The notes: generated by a model not told the origin, from the sequence alone. Counted from the stretch's first letter, positions 35,367-47,609 are shown. The stretch is 64,000 nucleotides of DNA from Reticulitermes speratus (GCA_021186555.1 JAJKFL010000003.1:42614408-42678407); one strand, 5' to 3'. Translations and numbers: made by a program.

Positions 35367-35412
35367 CCCCCCGAGGATGGTTTTACGTAAAAACCGAAAC
35401 ATATGTAGAGGT
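35367..35412 (+). ncRNA. Hammerhead-ribozyme-like motif D
   Basis: Reads CCGAGGA-T-GGTTTT-ACGT-AAAAACC-GAAAC-ATAT-GTA. Compared with CTGANGA, the second core base is C instead of T. Stem II (GGTTTT with AAAACC) is strong, with a 4-base loop. The stem III segment ACATATGT is a perfect self-complementary octamer, suited to pairing between two molecules. Downstream, TAATCAACACATATTAAAG resembles the sequence after other relics of this type. One core mismatch makes activity unlikely, but the family resemblance is clear. Confidence 0.45.
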
Positions 35413-35810
35413 TAATCAACACATATTAAAGTGAAAGTGAAGTGCATTCTGTTGGTTTTTTAAACATTAAATATAAAATGTTAATAATATTCCTGGGAGT
35501 GTTCCTCGAAAACAAACAACATTTTTATTTATGCTTTTCCGCTATCAGTACTGCTTTGCTAGACTGAGAAAGTGAAAGACTGAAGCCTCAACTTTGTAGA
35601 TTAATGAGTATACACAGATTCATCTAATAGAGAAATTATGCCTGGATGCTTTCACATGCCATGCTGTGTTCTTATTTTTTTTTATTCTCCAGAAGCAATA
35701 ATACCCGCAATCTACAGACAAAACACCACGGTATCAGGTGTTTATGAATTAATTTAATCCAGTTTTAGATGACACAAAATTTAATCACCCCATAGCAATA
35801 TTAGCGGACA
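35413..35810. other. Non-coding spacer
   Basis: Nothing recognised beyond possible 3' sequence of the hammerhead-like relic in the first 60 bases. Confidence 0.45.
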
Positions 35811-36090
35811 TGGGAAGCGTAGTCGATATAGCGACTAGTCTACGGAGTGGAAGAAGGAGGGCCGTGGTTCGATGTCCGGCAGGGGCAATTTAGTTTCTCT
35901 TCCTCAAAATGTCAAGAACCAATCTGTAACCCTCCAAGCCTCTTATTCAGTGGGTACTGGAGGTTATTTTTCACAGACTAAAGCGAATGTGTTTTAAAGC
36001 TGACCATTCACTCTATCTATTGCCGGCGTTAAGAATGGGTGAAACTATACCTCCTTTCCCTTATATGCCTTCCTGATTTGCATGGGGACA
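35811..36090 (+). mobile_element. tRNA-derived SINE, family 3
   Basis: The head GTAGTCGATATAGCGACTAG (A-box region) and CCGTGGTTCGATGTCCGG (B-box region) is followed by CCTCCAAGCCTCTTATTCA, GTGGGTACTGGAGG and AAGCTGACCATTCACTC. It shares its body with 8297-8610. A (GT)n tract follows about 70 bases after the end. Confidence 0.7.
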
Positions 36091-36154
36091 ACTTTATCTT
36101 TACAACAAAAAATTACTGAAACAGAGGGAAAGATATGCTCATAAAGGTGCTAAG

Positions 36155-36158
<4 letters not shown>

Positions 36159-36193
<35 letters not shown>

Positions 36194-36194
36194 G
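36159..36194. repeat. (TG)n microsatellite
   Basis: TG run of about 14 uninterrupted units grading into TATGTATGTG. Confidence 0.9.
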
Positions 36195-38404
36195 TCGATT
36201 TCAAATTTTGAAACATTTCCCAGATTTTCACGAAACTTGGTGTACAGGTTACGCTACTGAAAACAACCCTAAACCCCACTTCTTACTTTTCTACATAGTG
36301 TAATGACAACATGAAGGACTCGCGAATTATCGAGGCTTGAGTGACACTGTCTCCATATACTTAAGCTGAAATAATGTATAGTAAGGTATCTTAGAAAAAT
36401 ATTAGAAAATTTGTGGAAGTAAATCTTTTGTAGGAAGTAAATGTTTGGTTTGCTGGCGATAACTGAAGAAACACTGGCACTCAGTGCATTCACATTAAAC
36501 CTAGATCAAAGAACGAAAGGCGATGCCAATCTTTGAGGTAAGACCTGACAAATATAACGTACATTAACTTTGTGTGCAAGTTACAAAGTCCAAATAAAAA
36601 TAAAATAACACAGTGGTAATTCTATTTATAACAGATGTTGAACTAGAAATATGGGCAATGAAAGAGCAAGCTATATGAGTTCTGCTCGGAATTTTTTACT
36701 AACCCTTCAACGTCCATGGATACTTCATGTACCAACAGGTTTAACATCATGAAAACTCTACATTTTTTTAAATTAATATACTTTTATACTTTTATGGATC
36801 TCAGAACTAAGAGTGATTATTTCCCTATACAACATTAAAATAATGAACTTTATGATTGAGACGGAGAGTGTACAAGACGCAGGAGGATCTGTAATTTTAA
36901 ATACCTACAAACCAGGTTAATGTTCATCTTTAAAGTTAACAACAACATTATTGTCACGATTAGCATATTTCGGTTTAAGAGGCACTACAATGGCAGAGTG
37001 TGGCCACTTTGCGATTGCATCAGTAGTGTGTGACGTCAGCGATAGCATATCCGCGGTCAAGGATGCCACAAGAACCACTCAGCAGACATACGCAAAATTT
37101 CACCTAGGTCTCGTTATACGGTAATGACGATGATGTGGTCGAAATTCGTGGCTTCATAATATTCGGGAATGAAATTCAGCAGGCGATATTATACCAGCTA
37201 AACGTACCTAAAATATTGTAGTTACAGTGGTTACTTAAATAACTGGAACCCAATACGTACAATATTAATTTCCCTTAAACAGGCATTGCTGAATTATTTC
37301 CTTCAGACGTAATGTGACCTAACGTCCAATATCTGGCACAGTCAAATTGCATTTAGGTACGACCTATTCAGACAGGCTTCGAATTAACATATATTGCAGC
37401 ATGCTGTAAATCATTTAATATGATTCACTGTATGTTTCGTCAGAATCAACCAATATCTTGTAGCTTATTATCTACACATGGCTAGCACTGTCAGCACAAA
37501 ATTATATCAGGCGATAATATGGTAAACAAAAAAATATAATGATTATTGCAATAGAATTTTAAACTCAATAGCTGTATATAACGGTTAAGAATGAAGAGGA
37601 TAGACACAATTTTCACGTCTCCTTCATTTATGTATTTCATGTTTAGGCCTGTGTTATGTTGGATTGAAGAAGTCTACATTTGCTTCTTTTCACAGCTTCA
37701 GTCCTGTAATGGCACGTTTTGATGCACCTTTTGTTATTTATGGACATTCCACGTCTGTTCATTTATGCCCTGTAAACTGCACGTTTCTGTTCCCAGAAGT
37801 AACACAACCAACCTGCTCGAACTGAAAGACGCACGTTTAAATCTTTCTATTGCAATAATGCTTTGTTTTAATTTTTATATTTACGGTATTACAGCGTGAT
37901 TATACTACTTTATGATGAAATTGACAGATATGCATAAATGATAAAGTGTCAGACATTAGATGTGTTTGACGAAAACGTGTAGTAAATCAGATTGTTGTGC
38001 CCTTAAGTACATGTCTTATTAAATTTCATTCACTTCTTAAGGGAACGTCCCTTATTTGCCCGAGTTTTTCATAAAATAAATTGTAGACGCTACTAAAATG
38101 AAATGTCTTTTGGTTATGAAAATAGTGTAAATATAAGTTCCATTTCCGTGGACCAGTTTTCTATTATTACCGCCCTGGCGCCGCATAGAGGTTGCTTTTT
38201 TAATTGAACGCGGGCCCAAAACGAAATAGCATATGGCATACATAACTTCTGCGCTATAAAATTATAATATATTCGAGTATGTGAAGTTCTAGTAATAAGT
38301 AACAGTACTGAGTGACCTTATCACCCTGGTGACTGTTAAGATTGTGGCTTTCTGGGCTTGGCAGCGTAGAGTCTTTCATGTGAACAATGACAATTTTTAG
38401 GAGT
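36195..38404. other. Non-coding stretch
   Basis: No gene, RNA or transposon end recognised in 2.2 kb. ORFs are short and lack motifs. Confidence 0.5.
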
Positions 38405-38485
38405 AGGTTTCCTTCATCTTCAGAGATATTTCGAACCTGAAGATGGATGTAGTAATTTCCTCCGAAAATTTAATACCCACCTAAG
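38405..38485. other. Head-to-head pair of hammerhead-like core remnants (weak)
   Basis: ATCTTCAG (38416-38423) and CTGAAGAT (38438-38445) form a short inverted repeat around AGATATTTCGAAC. The right half continues GATGGATGTAG and reaches CTCCGAAAA, a decayed stem II and GAAA. It could be a rearranged relic of the hammerhead-like family or chance. Confidence 0.25.
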
Positions 38486-39439
38486 AGACTGCACAAATTC
38501 ACAGCCCAGAAGCCAACAGCTTGAATCTTTTGACTGTTCTCTACGCGTGCGTGTGAAAAGAGCAGTTCGCAAGAGAAAACGAAAAAGGATCATTTGCATG
38601 TAGGCCTACACGTATATTCGACAGGCATTACTCAGCTACCAAAAAAAAAATAGAATGAATTATTTTTAAGACTATTATTAAGAGAAGAATCTTTGACGCC
38701 TATTTCGTTGAATGAAAACAGATGAACGGAAACATTTCAGATAAATCTTTGTATAAATAATTAAAAATATAAAAAAGCTTTCCATTAGGTTATTCACTTT
38801 CTTCAGTGTTGCTGTAACGATAAAGGAAATCCAGGTACATGGGCTTACCGAGTTTCTTAAATCTCGGAAATGGTGCTGCAGGAAAGTTCAAAACCATACG
38901 TAAAACAGCTGAAGCGAAAACTTAACATTATTAGAACAGCCATTATAGATATACTCAGTTAGAAACGAATTTTCTAACAATAAAATCTACAAACCTGATT
39001 ATTTATAAAAATTAAATTTTCTACCAAACACCTATTAAACGCCATTTGATAACTTACGGCGTTTCATTCAGTAAGGTAAGGATAAATTTAAAATTGTCCC
39101 TGTGCACACCATAAAGGCGTATAGGGGGATGGAAGTATAACTCCAGACATTCTTAATATCGACAAATAATGGAGGTGAGTTGTTAGCTTCACGTCTATGT
39201 CATTTTATCCTCGAGGAAAAATCTGTCAGTATCTACCGAAACTGAAACTGAGTGGGTCTGGACGTTTTGGAGAAGACGAAAACTACTCGCCATTATTGAG
39301 AATCGAACCACGATTATTCGGCAATCTATTTCGTAGCATATTTAATGTGCAGACAACGAAACTCCGGTTATGCATTCATTAATTCCGTAAGCAACGTCAC
39401 AGTAATCTGGAACTTGCGATACTTAAGCACATCACAGCT
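38486..39439. other. Non-coding stretch
   Basis: No recognisable gene or element. Confidence 0.5.
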
Positions 39440-39690
39440 CTATTGCTGAAGATTCAAGTTATGATTTTTCGACTGGTAAGTAGTTACGCATAAAGAGTGC
39501 AAGAATTTTAACTGCTTGGCTCTGAATATGATATTTACGATATTTTGAAACATCGGTAATTATTCAACAGTCGGGAGGGCACAACATCCCAGAGGACCTG
39601 GAATCTTCATTCTGGAACGTCTTACTTATACGGTTTCAGGACGCCCGGTAATCTACCACATTTCAGCACTCTAAAGGTAAACATTCATAT
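39440..39690 (+). repeat. Unclassified interspersed repeat U, copy 1
   Basis: Aligns with 42590-42870. Shared phrases in order are ACTGCTT, AATATGA, TTTTGAAACAT with GGTAA, GGCACAAC and CATCCCAGA, then CCTGGAATCTTCA. No terminal repeats, tail or coding sense seen. Confidence 0.5.
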
Positions 39691-40171
39691 ACGCGGATAA
39701 TAAAGTATTTGTAATGCTGTATAGCCTGTGAGGAGATGAGTAAAACAAGAGTTTTAGCAGCAAAATCTGGTATGCTTTCAGAACTGGTAGGTAATATATC
39801 CTTCGTCTAGTTTGCACCGTAACTCCTTGCACAAAACTTAAAGCATAGAGAGGGCAAGATAACGCCAGAATATGAGAAATTATTAGCTCGAGTTTGCCGT
39901 AGTGTTGTTTTGTTAACATCTTGCCTGCAGAACTTTAATGTAACATCAAAACAAAGTTTATAACCTCTAACATCATATTATTCAGTAACACGCAGCACAA
40001 AGAAGTGCTTCCACAAACATAAGATTGATTATTGGCTTCTTCTTCCTTGTCCCTGTGCTTAAAACATGCAATACTCTAGGGACAACGACAATGTGTGTCG
40101 TTGAAATAGGAATTATTTGATATACGCAACTAAATAAGAGGAGCCTGGTTCAATTGCAGATATATTGTATC
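39691..40171. other. Non-coding spacer
   Basis: Nothing recognised. It ends at the target-site duplication of the LINE. Confidence 0.5.
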
Positions 40172-40951
40172 TATGGTTTTACAAAGGCAGGACAAAATCA
40201 CAACATAAGGTTAGATAATAAATCCTTTGAAAGGGTGGAACAGTTCAAATATTTGGGAACAACCCTAACAAGTCAAAATTCCATTCAGGAAGAAATTAAG
40301 AGCAGATTGAAGTCGGGGAGTGCTTGTTATCATTCGGTGCAGGATCTTCTGTCTTCCAGTTTGCTATCCAAAAATACAAAGATTAAGATATACAGAACTA
40401 TAATTTTGCCTGTTGTTTTGTATGGGTGTGAGACTTGGTCTCTCACACTGAGGGAGGAGCATAGGCTGAGGGTGTTCGAGAATAGGGTGCTGAGGAGGAT
40501 ATTTGGGCCTAAGAGGGACGAGGTAACAGGGGAGTGGAGAAGACTACATAACGAGGAACTTAATGATCTGTACTCATCACCAAATATTGTTCGGATGATC
40601 AAATCGAGAAGAATGAGGTGGACGGGGCATGTAGCACGTATGGGTGAGGGGAGAGGTGCATACAGGGTTTTGGTGGGGAGACCTGAGGGAAGGAGACCAC
40701 TTGGAAGACCCAGGCGTAGATGGGAGGATAATATTAAAATGAATCTTCAAGAAGTGAGATGGGGGGGCATGGACTGGATTGATATGGCTCAGGATAGGGA
40801 CAGGTGGCGGGCTCTTGTGAGTGTGGTAATGAACCTTCGGGTTCCATAAAATGCGGGGAATTTCTTGACTAGCTAACGACGTGTTAGCTTCTCAAGAAGG
40901 ACTCTGCTCCATGGAGTTAGTTAGTTTTTAGGTAGTTATGGTTTTACAAAG
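40172..40951 (+). mobile_element. 5'-truncated LINE insertion with perfect 15-bp TSD
   Basis: The 15-base repeat TATGGTTTTACAAAG lies at 40172-40186 and 40937-40951 and exactly bounds a 750-bp insert (40187-40936). The insert holds the C-terminal 220 codons of a non-LTR reverse-transcriptase ORF and an 87-bp 3' UTR (AATTTCTTGACTAGC and TTCTCAAGAAGGACTCTGCT). It ends in a GTTAGTTAGTTTTTAGG-type tail with no poly-A. Severe 5' truncation and a 15-bp target duplication are typical of target-primed reverse transcription. The open frame and perfect duplication point to a young copy. Relatives are at 4980, 18270, 47610, 57135, 58570 and 63466. Confidence 0.95.
40187..40849 (+). CDS. LINE reverse transcriptase, C-terminal fragment (open frame)
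   Basis: This is the C-terminal end of a non-LTR retrotransposon polyprotein, which normally nicks target DNA and copies element RNA into it. Visible, in order, are the thumb-side block [13 protein letters not shown], the signature [34 protein letters not shown], a basic stretch [32 protein letters not shown], and a terminus [14 protein letters not shown] before the stop. The catalytic palm (YxDD box) and endonuclease are missing, so the product cannot be active. The open frame extends upstream to an ATG at 40154, but the first 11 codons of that reading come from flanking DNA and the target duplication, so I start at the insert boundary. Clade is uncertain; it resembles RTE-type C-termini. 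Confidence 0.88.
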   Translation, partial: AGQNHNIRLDNKSFERVEQFKYLGTTLTSQNSIQEEIKSRLKSGSACYHSVQDLLSSSLLSKNTKIKIYRTIILPVVLYGCETWSLTLREEHRLRVFENRVLRRIFGPKRDEVTGEWRRLHNEELNDLYSSPNIVRMIKSRRMRWTGHVARMGEGRGAYRVLVGRPEGRRPLGRPRRRWEDNIKMNLQEVRWGGMDWIDMAQDRDRWRALVSVVMNLRVP

Positions 40952-41009
40952 ACGTAGGACCTACAGAATTGTTTAGCTACGGACATATATGATGACACCA
41001 CGGAGATAT

Positions 41010-41060
41010 AGGTACCAACGCATCGGAGAAGCGTACTCCCTCCATCTTCAGGCAGCTGAT
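41010..41060 (-). ncRNA. Hammerhead-ribozyme-like relic H
   Basis: The minus strand reads CCTGAAGA-T-GGAG-loop-CTCC-GATGC-GTTGG. CTGANGA (complement at 41045-41051) is intact, stem II GGAG with CTCC is intact, and the GAAAC element has decayed to GATGC. The order and extra T match the other copies. It lies 60 bases beyond the young LINE insertion. Confidence 0.4.
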
Positions 41061-42589
41061 TCTTGGAATACCGTTAAATGAAGGTAGTATGCTTCTACAA
41101 AACGTCGGTACATTTATACCATTCGAAACGGCTTCATGTCACAAAATACGAGAGTCTTCATTGACACTTCTGTGATAATCTCAAATCTTGCAACAACTTG
41201 CACTTACAATGTGCTAAAAGAGCAGCATTTAAAATGCGACATTTTACATTAATAAGAAGCCTGGCTTTTTAATACAGAGAAAAAAGGTCTTAATCAAAAT
41301 AACTGACTACAAAAAATGGCACGGCATACGAATATAATAGAGAGAATTTTCGATACACACAGACAGAAAATTTTTTAAGGTGGTTTGTCCGCGTTGTGTT
41401 TTATAGTATCACAATAACAATACAACTGTATTCCGCCTAAACATAAACTTAAGATTAAAGTCCTGTTTAGGCAGAAAACAATTTTATTCTTATTGCGATA
41501 CAGAAAACGTGTTTAAGATTATTATTATTATTATTATTATTATTGCTAACACTTCAATAAATGAGAACTGAATTGGCTTGAATTTTATTATTATTATTAA
41601 AGGATTGAATTGAATTAAACTGAATTATTTGAGGCATTTGTAACAAAAAAGTGTTTAATAAAAGATAGACGCAATGTGTAACTTAGTAGGCTACTTTAGG
41701 AAACATCACTTGTCAGATGTTTAATAATTCATACTTGCTCTACATATGTAAGTCCGGTCATAATCTGAAGTAGCCTACTGTTAGTAACATAATTACTGTT
41801 TTAACATAAAAATCATGGATATAATTTAATAAATTACAGCTAACTGTACCAAACTCACTTAGACAATATTTTATTTAAGAGGGCATAAAAATAATTACCT
41901 TATGTTTTCTTTCTTACTTTCTTACCTTAATTTCTGTATGACAGATTGAATGCTCATGTTGCCAACCCAACACGCTGCAGCCATGTTAACCCAAATAGTA
42001 AGTTAAGAACACATGTTGAATTAGCTTCGTGTGTGAGCAGCAATCCTGACTAAGTCTGTGAAGATATGCGAATACTTCTCCTTATCACTTGTAAATATAA
42101 GAAAGAAATTTGTATTGTTTTACAGAAAAATAATCGCTTATTCCTCCACTTCCCGAAAATAAACATATCTCGTACACATCATTTTCACTCTGAAAGATTG
42201 TGTGAGTTAAGAATGTTCCACATGCGTGTGGTAACTGAGAAAACTACAATTGGCAATAATTTAAGGCAAAGCACTTTCTTGTAGGTCGAACAACTTCTCG
42301 GAATTCATTTCAAGTGGGGGTTCAGTTCCAAGATGTAGTACCATATACTTTTACGCAATTCAAATTATCCAAGGGATTGTAAAGGACATGCATGATACAT
42401 GTAAAACAACACAATGCTGACAGAAATTACAGCATACAAAGGTAACAAAAAAGAATTTTCGGAAAAACACTAAAAATAAGACATGCAACGGCAGCAGGGC
42501 AGACAGAAATGTAATAACAATTAAAGTTTCTCTACCAAGCGCAGTGTAAGTATCTCTAAATTGTAGGGTTCAGTTCGGATATTTTCCTA
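41061..42589. other. Non-coding stretch
   Basis: Holds an (ATT)n tract at 41518-41544 and a shorter one near 41588. No gene or element recognised. Confidence 0.5.
41518..41544. repeat. (ATT)n microsatellite
   Basis: Nine consecutive ATT units. Confidence 0.9.
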
Positions 42590-42870
42590 AAGGCGCAATC
42601 AATTGAATGTTTAAATCTTCAGGGTCAAACACTCCAAGAACAATATAAAAAAAAGTCCAAGAAGACTTCTACTGCTTAACCCTAAATATGAAAGCACTGC
42701 GACTTTTGAAACATAGGTAACTGTTTATCACCCGGCACAACCTAACATCCCAGACGCCTGGAATCTTCAATAATACTGATGTAAGAACCTCAAATCTCGT
42801 ATTGCTACTGGATTTTTGGACGTCAAATTCAGCCTATATCTTCGATTCTTAAAGTTACTTTGCAGTATTG
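42590..42870 (+). repeat. Unclassified interspersed repeat U, copy 2
   Basis: Partner of 39440-39690, sharing TTTTGAAACATAGGTAACT-like sequence, GGCACAACCTAACATCCCAG and CCTGGAATCTTCA. It is moderately diverged with several indels and non-coding. Confidence 0.5.
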
Positions 42871-44859
42871 GTATATTACATGACCTTAACTCGAAGCGTC
42901 CCTTAGGCACCAGCGTATTACCTCAGACCTCAAATGTGGCCAACTAAACTGTTAGGGCGTCGCTGGTCTAAGCACAGGAATAATACGAACTGCTGTGCAG
43001 CCGCTAGCGGTAAAGATCGTCGTTATTCCACTGTGATAAACACTTCCATCAGTCCTCTCATCCCCCTCCTTCTGAGCATGAATAAATAAACATACAACAG
43101 AAAATTCACTGTCACACAATTTTCCTCTTTCAGAATAGTTCATGTTAAAATCTCAGCCCTCTTAATATTAAGATTATAATATATTGCAATTCCTATTACA
43201 GTGTCAGTGAAACGTATTACTGACATGCTAACCTACTGCTAGCTACACGTATTCACTGCATCCGTTTTTCTGTGTAAGGTGTGTATTATATTCTTCCTCG
43301 AAAACATTGTAATGGTTGTATGAACATAGACCTATGTGTTCCATATGATTTGCAGGTATGCAAGTATGTCACAAATAGTCTTGGACTGAACCTACTTTGT
43401 GTGTTTAATGTATATGTGCTGGTGAACTAGCTTGCAAAGAAATCTCCCACATTTTATACAAGTCAATTTAGTGACGTGCTCCACATAATATCCCGCCTCT
43501 GTACTCTGTTCCGGGACACGTGAATCCGTACACACCCTCACACACAACTAGCTTAAGGCCCAATTCAATACTACTATCCACTCATTCCATCAGATACACA
43601 GTGCCTCCTTCATCTCGTCTCTTAGCGCGGTAGCTGTCATGGGAGGTCCCGATGAATGCAAGGTTTCTCTGCCACAAAACAGTAGACCCAGAGACAAGAT
43701 TAAATTAAACTGTTGATTTTATAATGTATGTGTTTATTTCCTCATTTTCATGGGATTTCACATCATCACCATATATGTTATACGTATACAGTAATTTATG
43801 ACTTAATCTTTCAACTTCAGGCCCCAATTCATTATCCCGGTCGGAAATACCACATAAATTTGGGTGAGATTCTATAAAAATTATGCCATCAAGTCACAGA
43901 ATTTTTCTTTTTTGTGTCTCCCTTTCGGTCATTTTGCTAGATGATTATAACTGGTTTTATTGTGCGAGAGCAGTGTAAGGGAACCGAAGTTTTTTTGGTT
44001 GAACACAGTTTAATGCGTAAGTGGTTACAAAGCAGCACGGCACTCATAAGCGATACAAAATTGTTCAAAGCTAATGTATGTACATTCACAGTTCACAGTA
44101 TATAAGAGGATCTGCAGTTTACTTTAGAGAAAGCCCGCGCGAAGAACGATCTTGTGGGCTGGTCAACTACAGAATGTCACTGATTAACAAAAACGTCAGA
44201 ATGACTCAATGTGCTGTCATCCTTCTCTCAGGGTTCTGCTGTTATTTTCGAGCGTTCTTTCCTACAAGAGAATAGCGCAGACAGACATGTATACACGGAA
44301 CGTCTGCTACTATTACTGTCTTCGTGCGTTATGTTGGCTACACTGCAGGGAATTAAGTTGCCCAACATCAATTACCCCAACAACATGCTGCTTCTCAACC
44401 ACGATGCTGCAATTTTGCAGAAAAGCTGTGGAAAAATTTGGCTAGCAGCCCAATACCAGAGGGTCAAAAGAAGTAGTGGGTGTAAGAGGGGAGTACTAAA
44501 TGCAGGGAAATCCACGCGCTGTTATTTGTGGTGTCCTTATGTGTGGCTGTGTCTACTGAAACAATATGACGTCTCACTTTTCAGTTTTCTTGTTCGTTAC
44601 GTGAATGTGCGTGTATGCACAATACGTATGTATGTATACGCATTGTCCTATGCTAAAAATTACATGGACTCTTAGAATGTAGGAACAAGCCTCGACAAAT
44701 TTCGAGTTATACGTCATCAAGTAATTAAATAATGACACCAAGAATTGAGAAAAGTAAATAATAGCATCTCTTCCAAAAATGTTAAATTCCAATGGACTGT
44801 TTATCCTGCACTTAATGGCTCGGGTCATCCTATACTTAATGACTCAATGTAAGAAATGT
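42871..44859. other. Non-coding stretch
   Basis: No gene supported. A 154-codon plus-strand ORF at 44211-44675 overlaps two others in different frames. It shows no recognised domain, and its Leu/Ser/Cys-rich reading looks incidental, so I do not call it. Confidence 0.45.
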
Positions 44860-44970
44860 TAAACGTGTGGAATTCGGTCCTGTGGATTATGACGTCGCGT
44901 CGTTTGTTCAGTAGATCCCGACGATTCGAAAACAAACAGGCCCTTCAATTTGAAAGCAGCCTCGCATCAC
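44860..44970 (-). mobile_element. Possible decayed relative of hammerhead-bearing relic A
   Basis: The plus strand CTGTGGATTATGACGTCGCG, then TCGTTTG and CCCGACGATTCGAAAACAA, loosely follows relic A's CTGGGATATAACGCGGCG, TCGTGTG and GCCGACGTTTCAGGACAA. No usable ribozyme core remains. The match may be fortuitous. Confidence 0.25.
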
Positions 44971-46659
44971 AGAGACCATATTTCTCATTTACACCCTGGG
45001 AACCCCTCAAAAATCGACATATTATAAGCAATTCTACCGCTGAAATAACACAACCACATCGACGTCACAAAGTAAATATACAGTACAATTTTCACTTTAC
45101 TATCTAGACTTAATGTTTCTCACGAGCGTAAAGATACCACACGTGTATCCAGAAAGAAAGTCAACACGTGTAGCATCATATAAATTCCAGAAATTTAAAG
45201 GATCCGAAGCTACAAGAGGAAGGAAAATTTATAGCAAAGGTCGTGTCTATTAAATAAAAAAAAAATAATGTTTTTATTATTTACAAACATTAATTTAATT
45301 TACATGTTTATTATTCATTCGCTGCTTACTGAACCATACTTTATCATAATATCATATTTTTCACGGATATTATTACTACTATTATTACTATTATTACTAT
45401 TATTACTACTTAATTATATTCTGTCATAAGATAAAAATTAAATTTGAAATATTCCGCTACATCTCGTCAGAGAAGCGATTTAAAATGAGCACAGTGAGAA
45501 TAGTTATATTTAGAACATGTACAATGGTTACTGCTGGCCGGAGGAAACAAGAAATGCTGGAAGAATGGCATACTAAAATGTTCGACGTAAGTACTGTCAG
45601 CAAAGCTCACAATTGGGATTGTTATAAAAGAAATAATTATCGCGGAATTTAATTCCAGCTATTAGAAATAAATGTACAACAACTAACAGTCAAGAGGAGT
45701 GGAAATAGCCCCTCAGCAATAGACAGGCCTACGCTCCAGAGCTTCAGAACAACATAGGAAATTGATCAACATGTGTTCGTATTATGAAGGAAAATATTAA
45801 ACCGCAAATTGGGGAATAGGCTGTTGCATAGCCCGTTTTTTGTAACAAGAATTATGGCCACTTGCGACATTCAAGAGCTTCGTAAAAACAGCGCTCTGGA
45901 ACTGAGTAGACGTCAACCAGCCTATACGCCCATTTACACCCTTAGTGGCACACGATTACGTTCAAGTGTCAAACATAAATTTCGCGGAACAGACGGGGCT
46001 GCCTGTCGTAACACGAAAAAGCAACTGCATACAGTAAAAGAGAAATGTCAAAAAGCATCATTTGCTAATACTAGTCTTTCTTTCCCTAGATCTGCCAAGA
46101 AACGGAGTAAAGCAGACCTTAATAATAGAAAAAGGGGATAGAAAATGAAACAGGATCAGCAGAAATACCCAATCATTTACTTCCACAAATATTACAGTTC
46201 ATCCATTACGGCAATTTTATATTTTCAGAACAAAAATCCAAATCATAAGCTACGGTATTTTGGGAACAATTCCAAAAGATTTCCCCCTCAGACAGTAAAA
46301 AAAATAAAACCTTTGGCATTGGATATATTAACTAATCATAATGAAACAAATGTTATTCTGCAAAGACAGCACGTCTTATAAAGAAAACATATCTATGACT
46401 GTAGTACAAAACTGGGGAGATGCCAGAAATAATTAAATGTAAGTATTCCATATGAATGTGCAACAATAACTGAAAAATAAAAAATGTGTATCAGTAATCA
46501 GTTTTTTTTTTTTTGGTTGAAACTTATTGCGAAATTAAGATACAAATTACGAAACATTCAAACATTCACCTTTGTAAATTCATTACTGTAGCTCGATTTA
46601 TCTACAAACTGTGGCCATCGTATGGCATATCAAACAAACCAGCGTAAAAGCTAAATACA
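44971..46659. other. Non-coding stretch
   Basis: Contains a TTA/CTA trinucleotide tract at 45369-45411. A 110-codon ORF at 45809-46141 and a 78-codon ORF at 46145 are Lys/Arg-rich without recognised domains and I do not call them genes. Confidence 0.45.
45369..45411. repeat. Compound TTA/CTA trinucleotide microsatellite
   Basis: Imperfect array of ATT and ACT units over about 43 bases. Confidence 0.85.
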
Positions 46660-46890
46660 GAAGCCAGGATAACGTGGTCGGCATAGCGACCCGCTAGGGG
46701 CTGGACGGTCAGAGGTTCGAACTCCAGTGCGCGCGAGAGATTTTCTCTTCTCCATACCCGTCCAGACAGGTCCTGTGGCCCAGCCAGCCTCCTCCTGGAG
46801 GTAAAGCAGCCGGGACGCTCCCTTGTCCACCCACCCCAATTTAGCCCCGAGGATAAGAATGACTAGAGCTATACATCTACTTGCACTCTG
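46660..46890 (+). mobile_element. tRNA-derived SINE, family 3-like
   Basis: AACGTGGTCGGCATAGCGAC is an A-box-like segment and CAGAGGTTCGAACTCCAGTG is a T-arm/B-box segment, with a tRNA-like distance between them. The body (AGCCAGCCTCCTCCTGGAGG, then AGCAGCCGGGACGCTC) recalls family 3, but the match is partial, so it may be a separate subfamily. No target duplication found. Confidence 0.6.
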
Positions 46891-47609
46891 TGCTTGTATG
46901 GCATGTTATGGGGTGACCTTTAATAGCACACAAAGAGCACGACACCACGTGAACTTAACAATGTATATGACGTGTTTAATTAACAAATAAATATCATATC
47001 ACTGGGAAATATATGTGCAAAGGACAACATCAGCAAAACAGACAGCGGACAAATTGCAGCCTACTGTTTTACATTAATTAGCTGAATTGAAAACTGTACG
47101 TTTTGTTACTCTAAAATAATTTAATACTGTTCACCTTTACTCTCTACAAACTCTCGCGTTTAATTTCAGTACAGTGTACATATTTCTGGGGTAGGAAATT
47201 TATAGAGCAGAGGATCCCAAAATGTAGTCCGTGAACTTCATTCAGTTGGTCCTCAGAAGAGTAAAATAAAAAGTATTATATTGTTTATAATAATTTTAAT
47301 GTTTTTTTATTCTTTTATTTATAATTGTTGCTTTAAAATTTAATAAAAATATAATTAAATACTTTACGTCATAAGAGGTCACATTTATAGGGCAGGGCTA
47401 CAATTGGTATAAACACACAGTACAATGATAAGTGTTGCCCAAGAATCAAGGCAATTATCTGGTGGTCTGGGGACAATTTTGGTAAAGAGTAGTGTAGAGA
47501 AGAAAGTGACCAAAAAAAAAAAAAAAGATAAACAGGCAGCCCAACATTCACTAACCCTATATATATTAACAAACTAGCCTTCACTGCTCTGCTGTTGTAG
47601 AGGTCTGTG
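46891..47609. other. Non-coding stretch
   Basis: AT-rich; nothing recognised apart from a 15-base A run at about 47512-47526. Confidence 0.5.

Noticed and set aside
36195-36290. Phrase ACGAAACTTGGTGTACAGGT, possibly a transposon end
   Set aside because: I recall similar phrases in insect repeats but cannot tie it to a family or find a second copy here.
44211-44675. 154-codon ORF
   Set aside because: It is the longest non-LINE ORF but overlaps other open frames, has no recognised domain or coding-like composition, and starts within another ORF.
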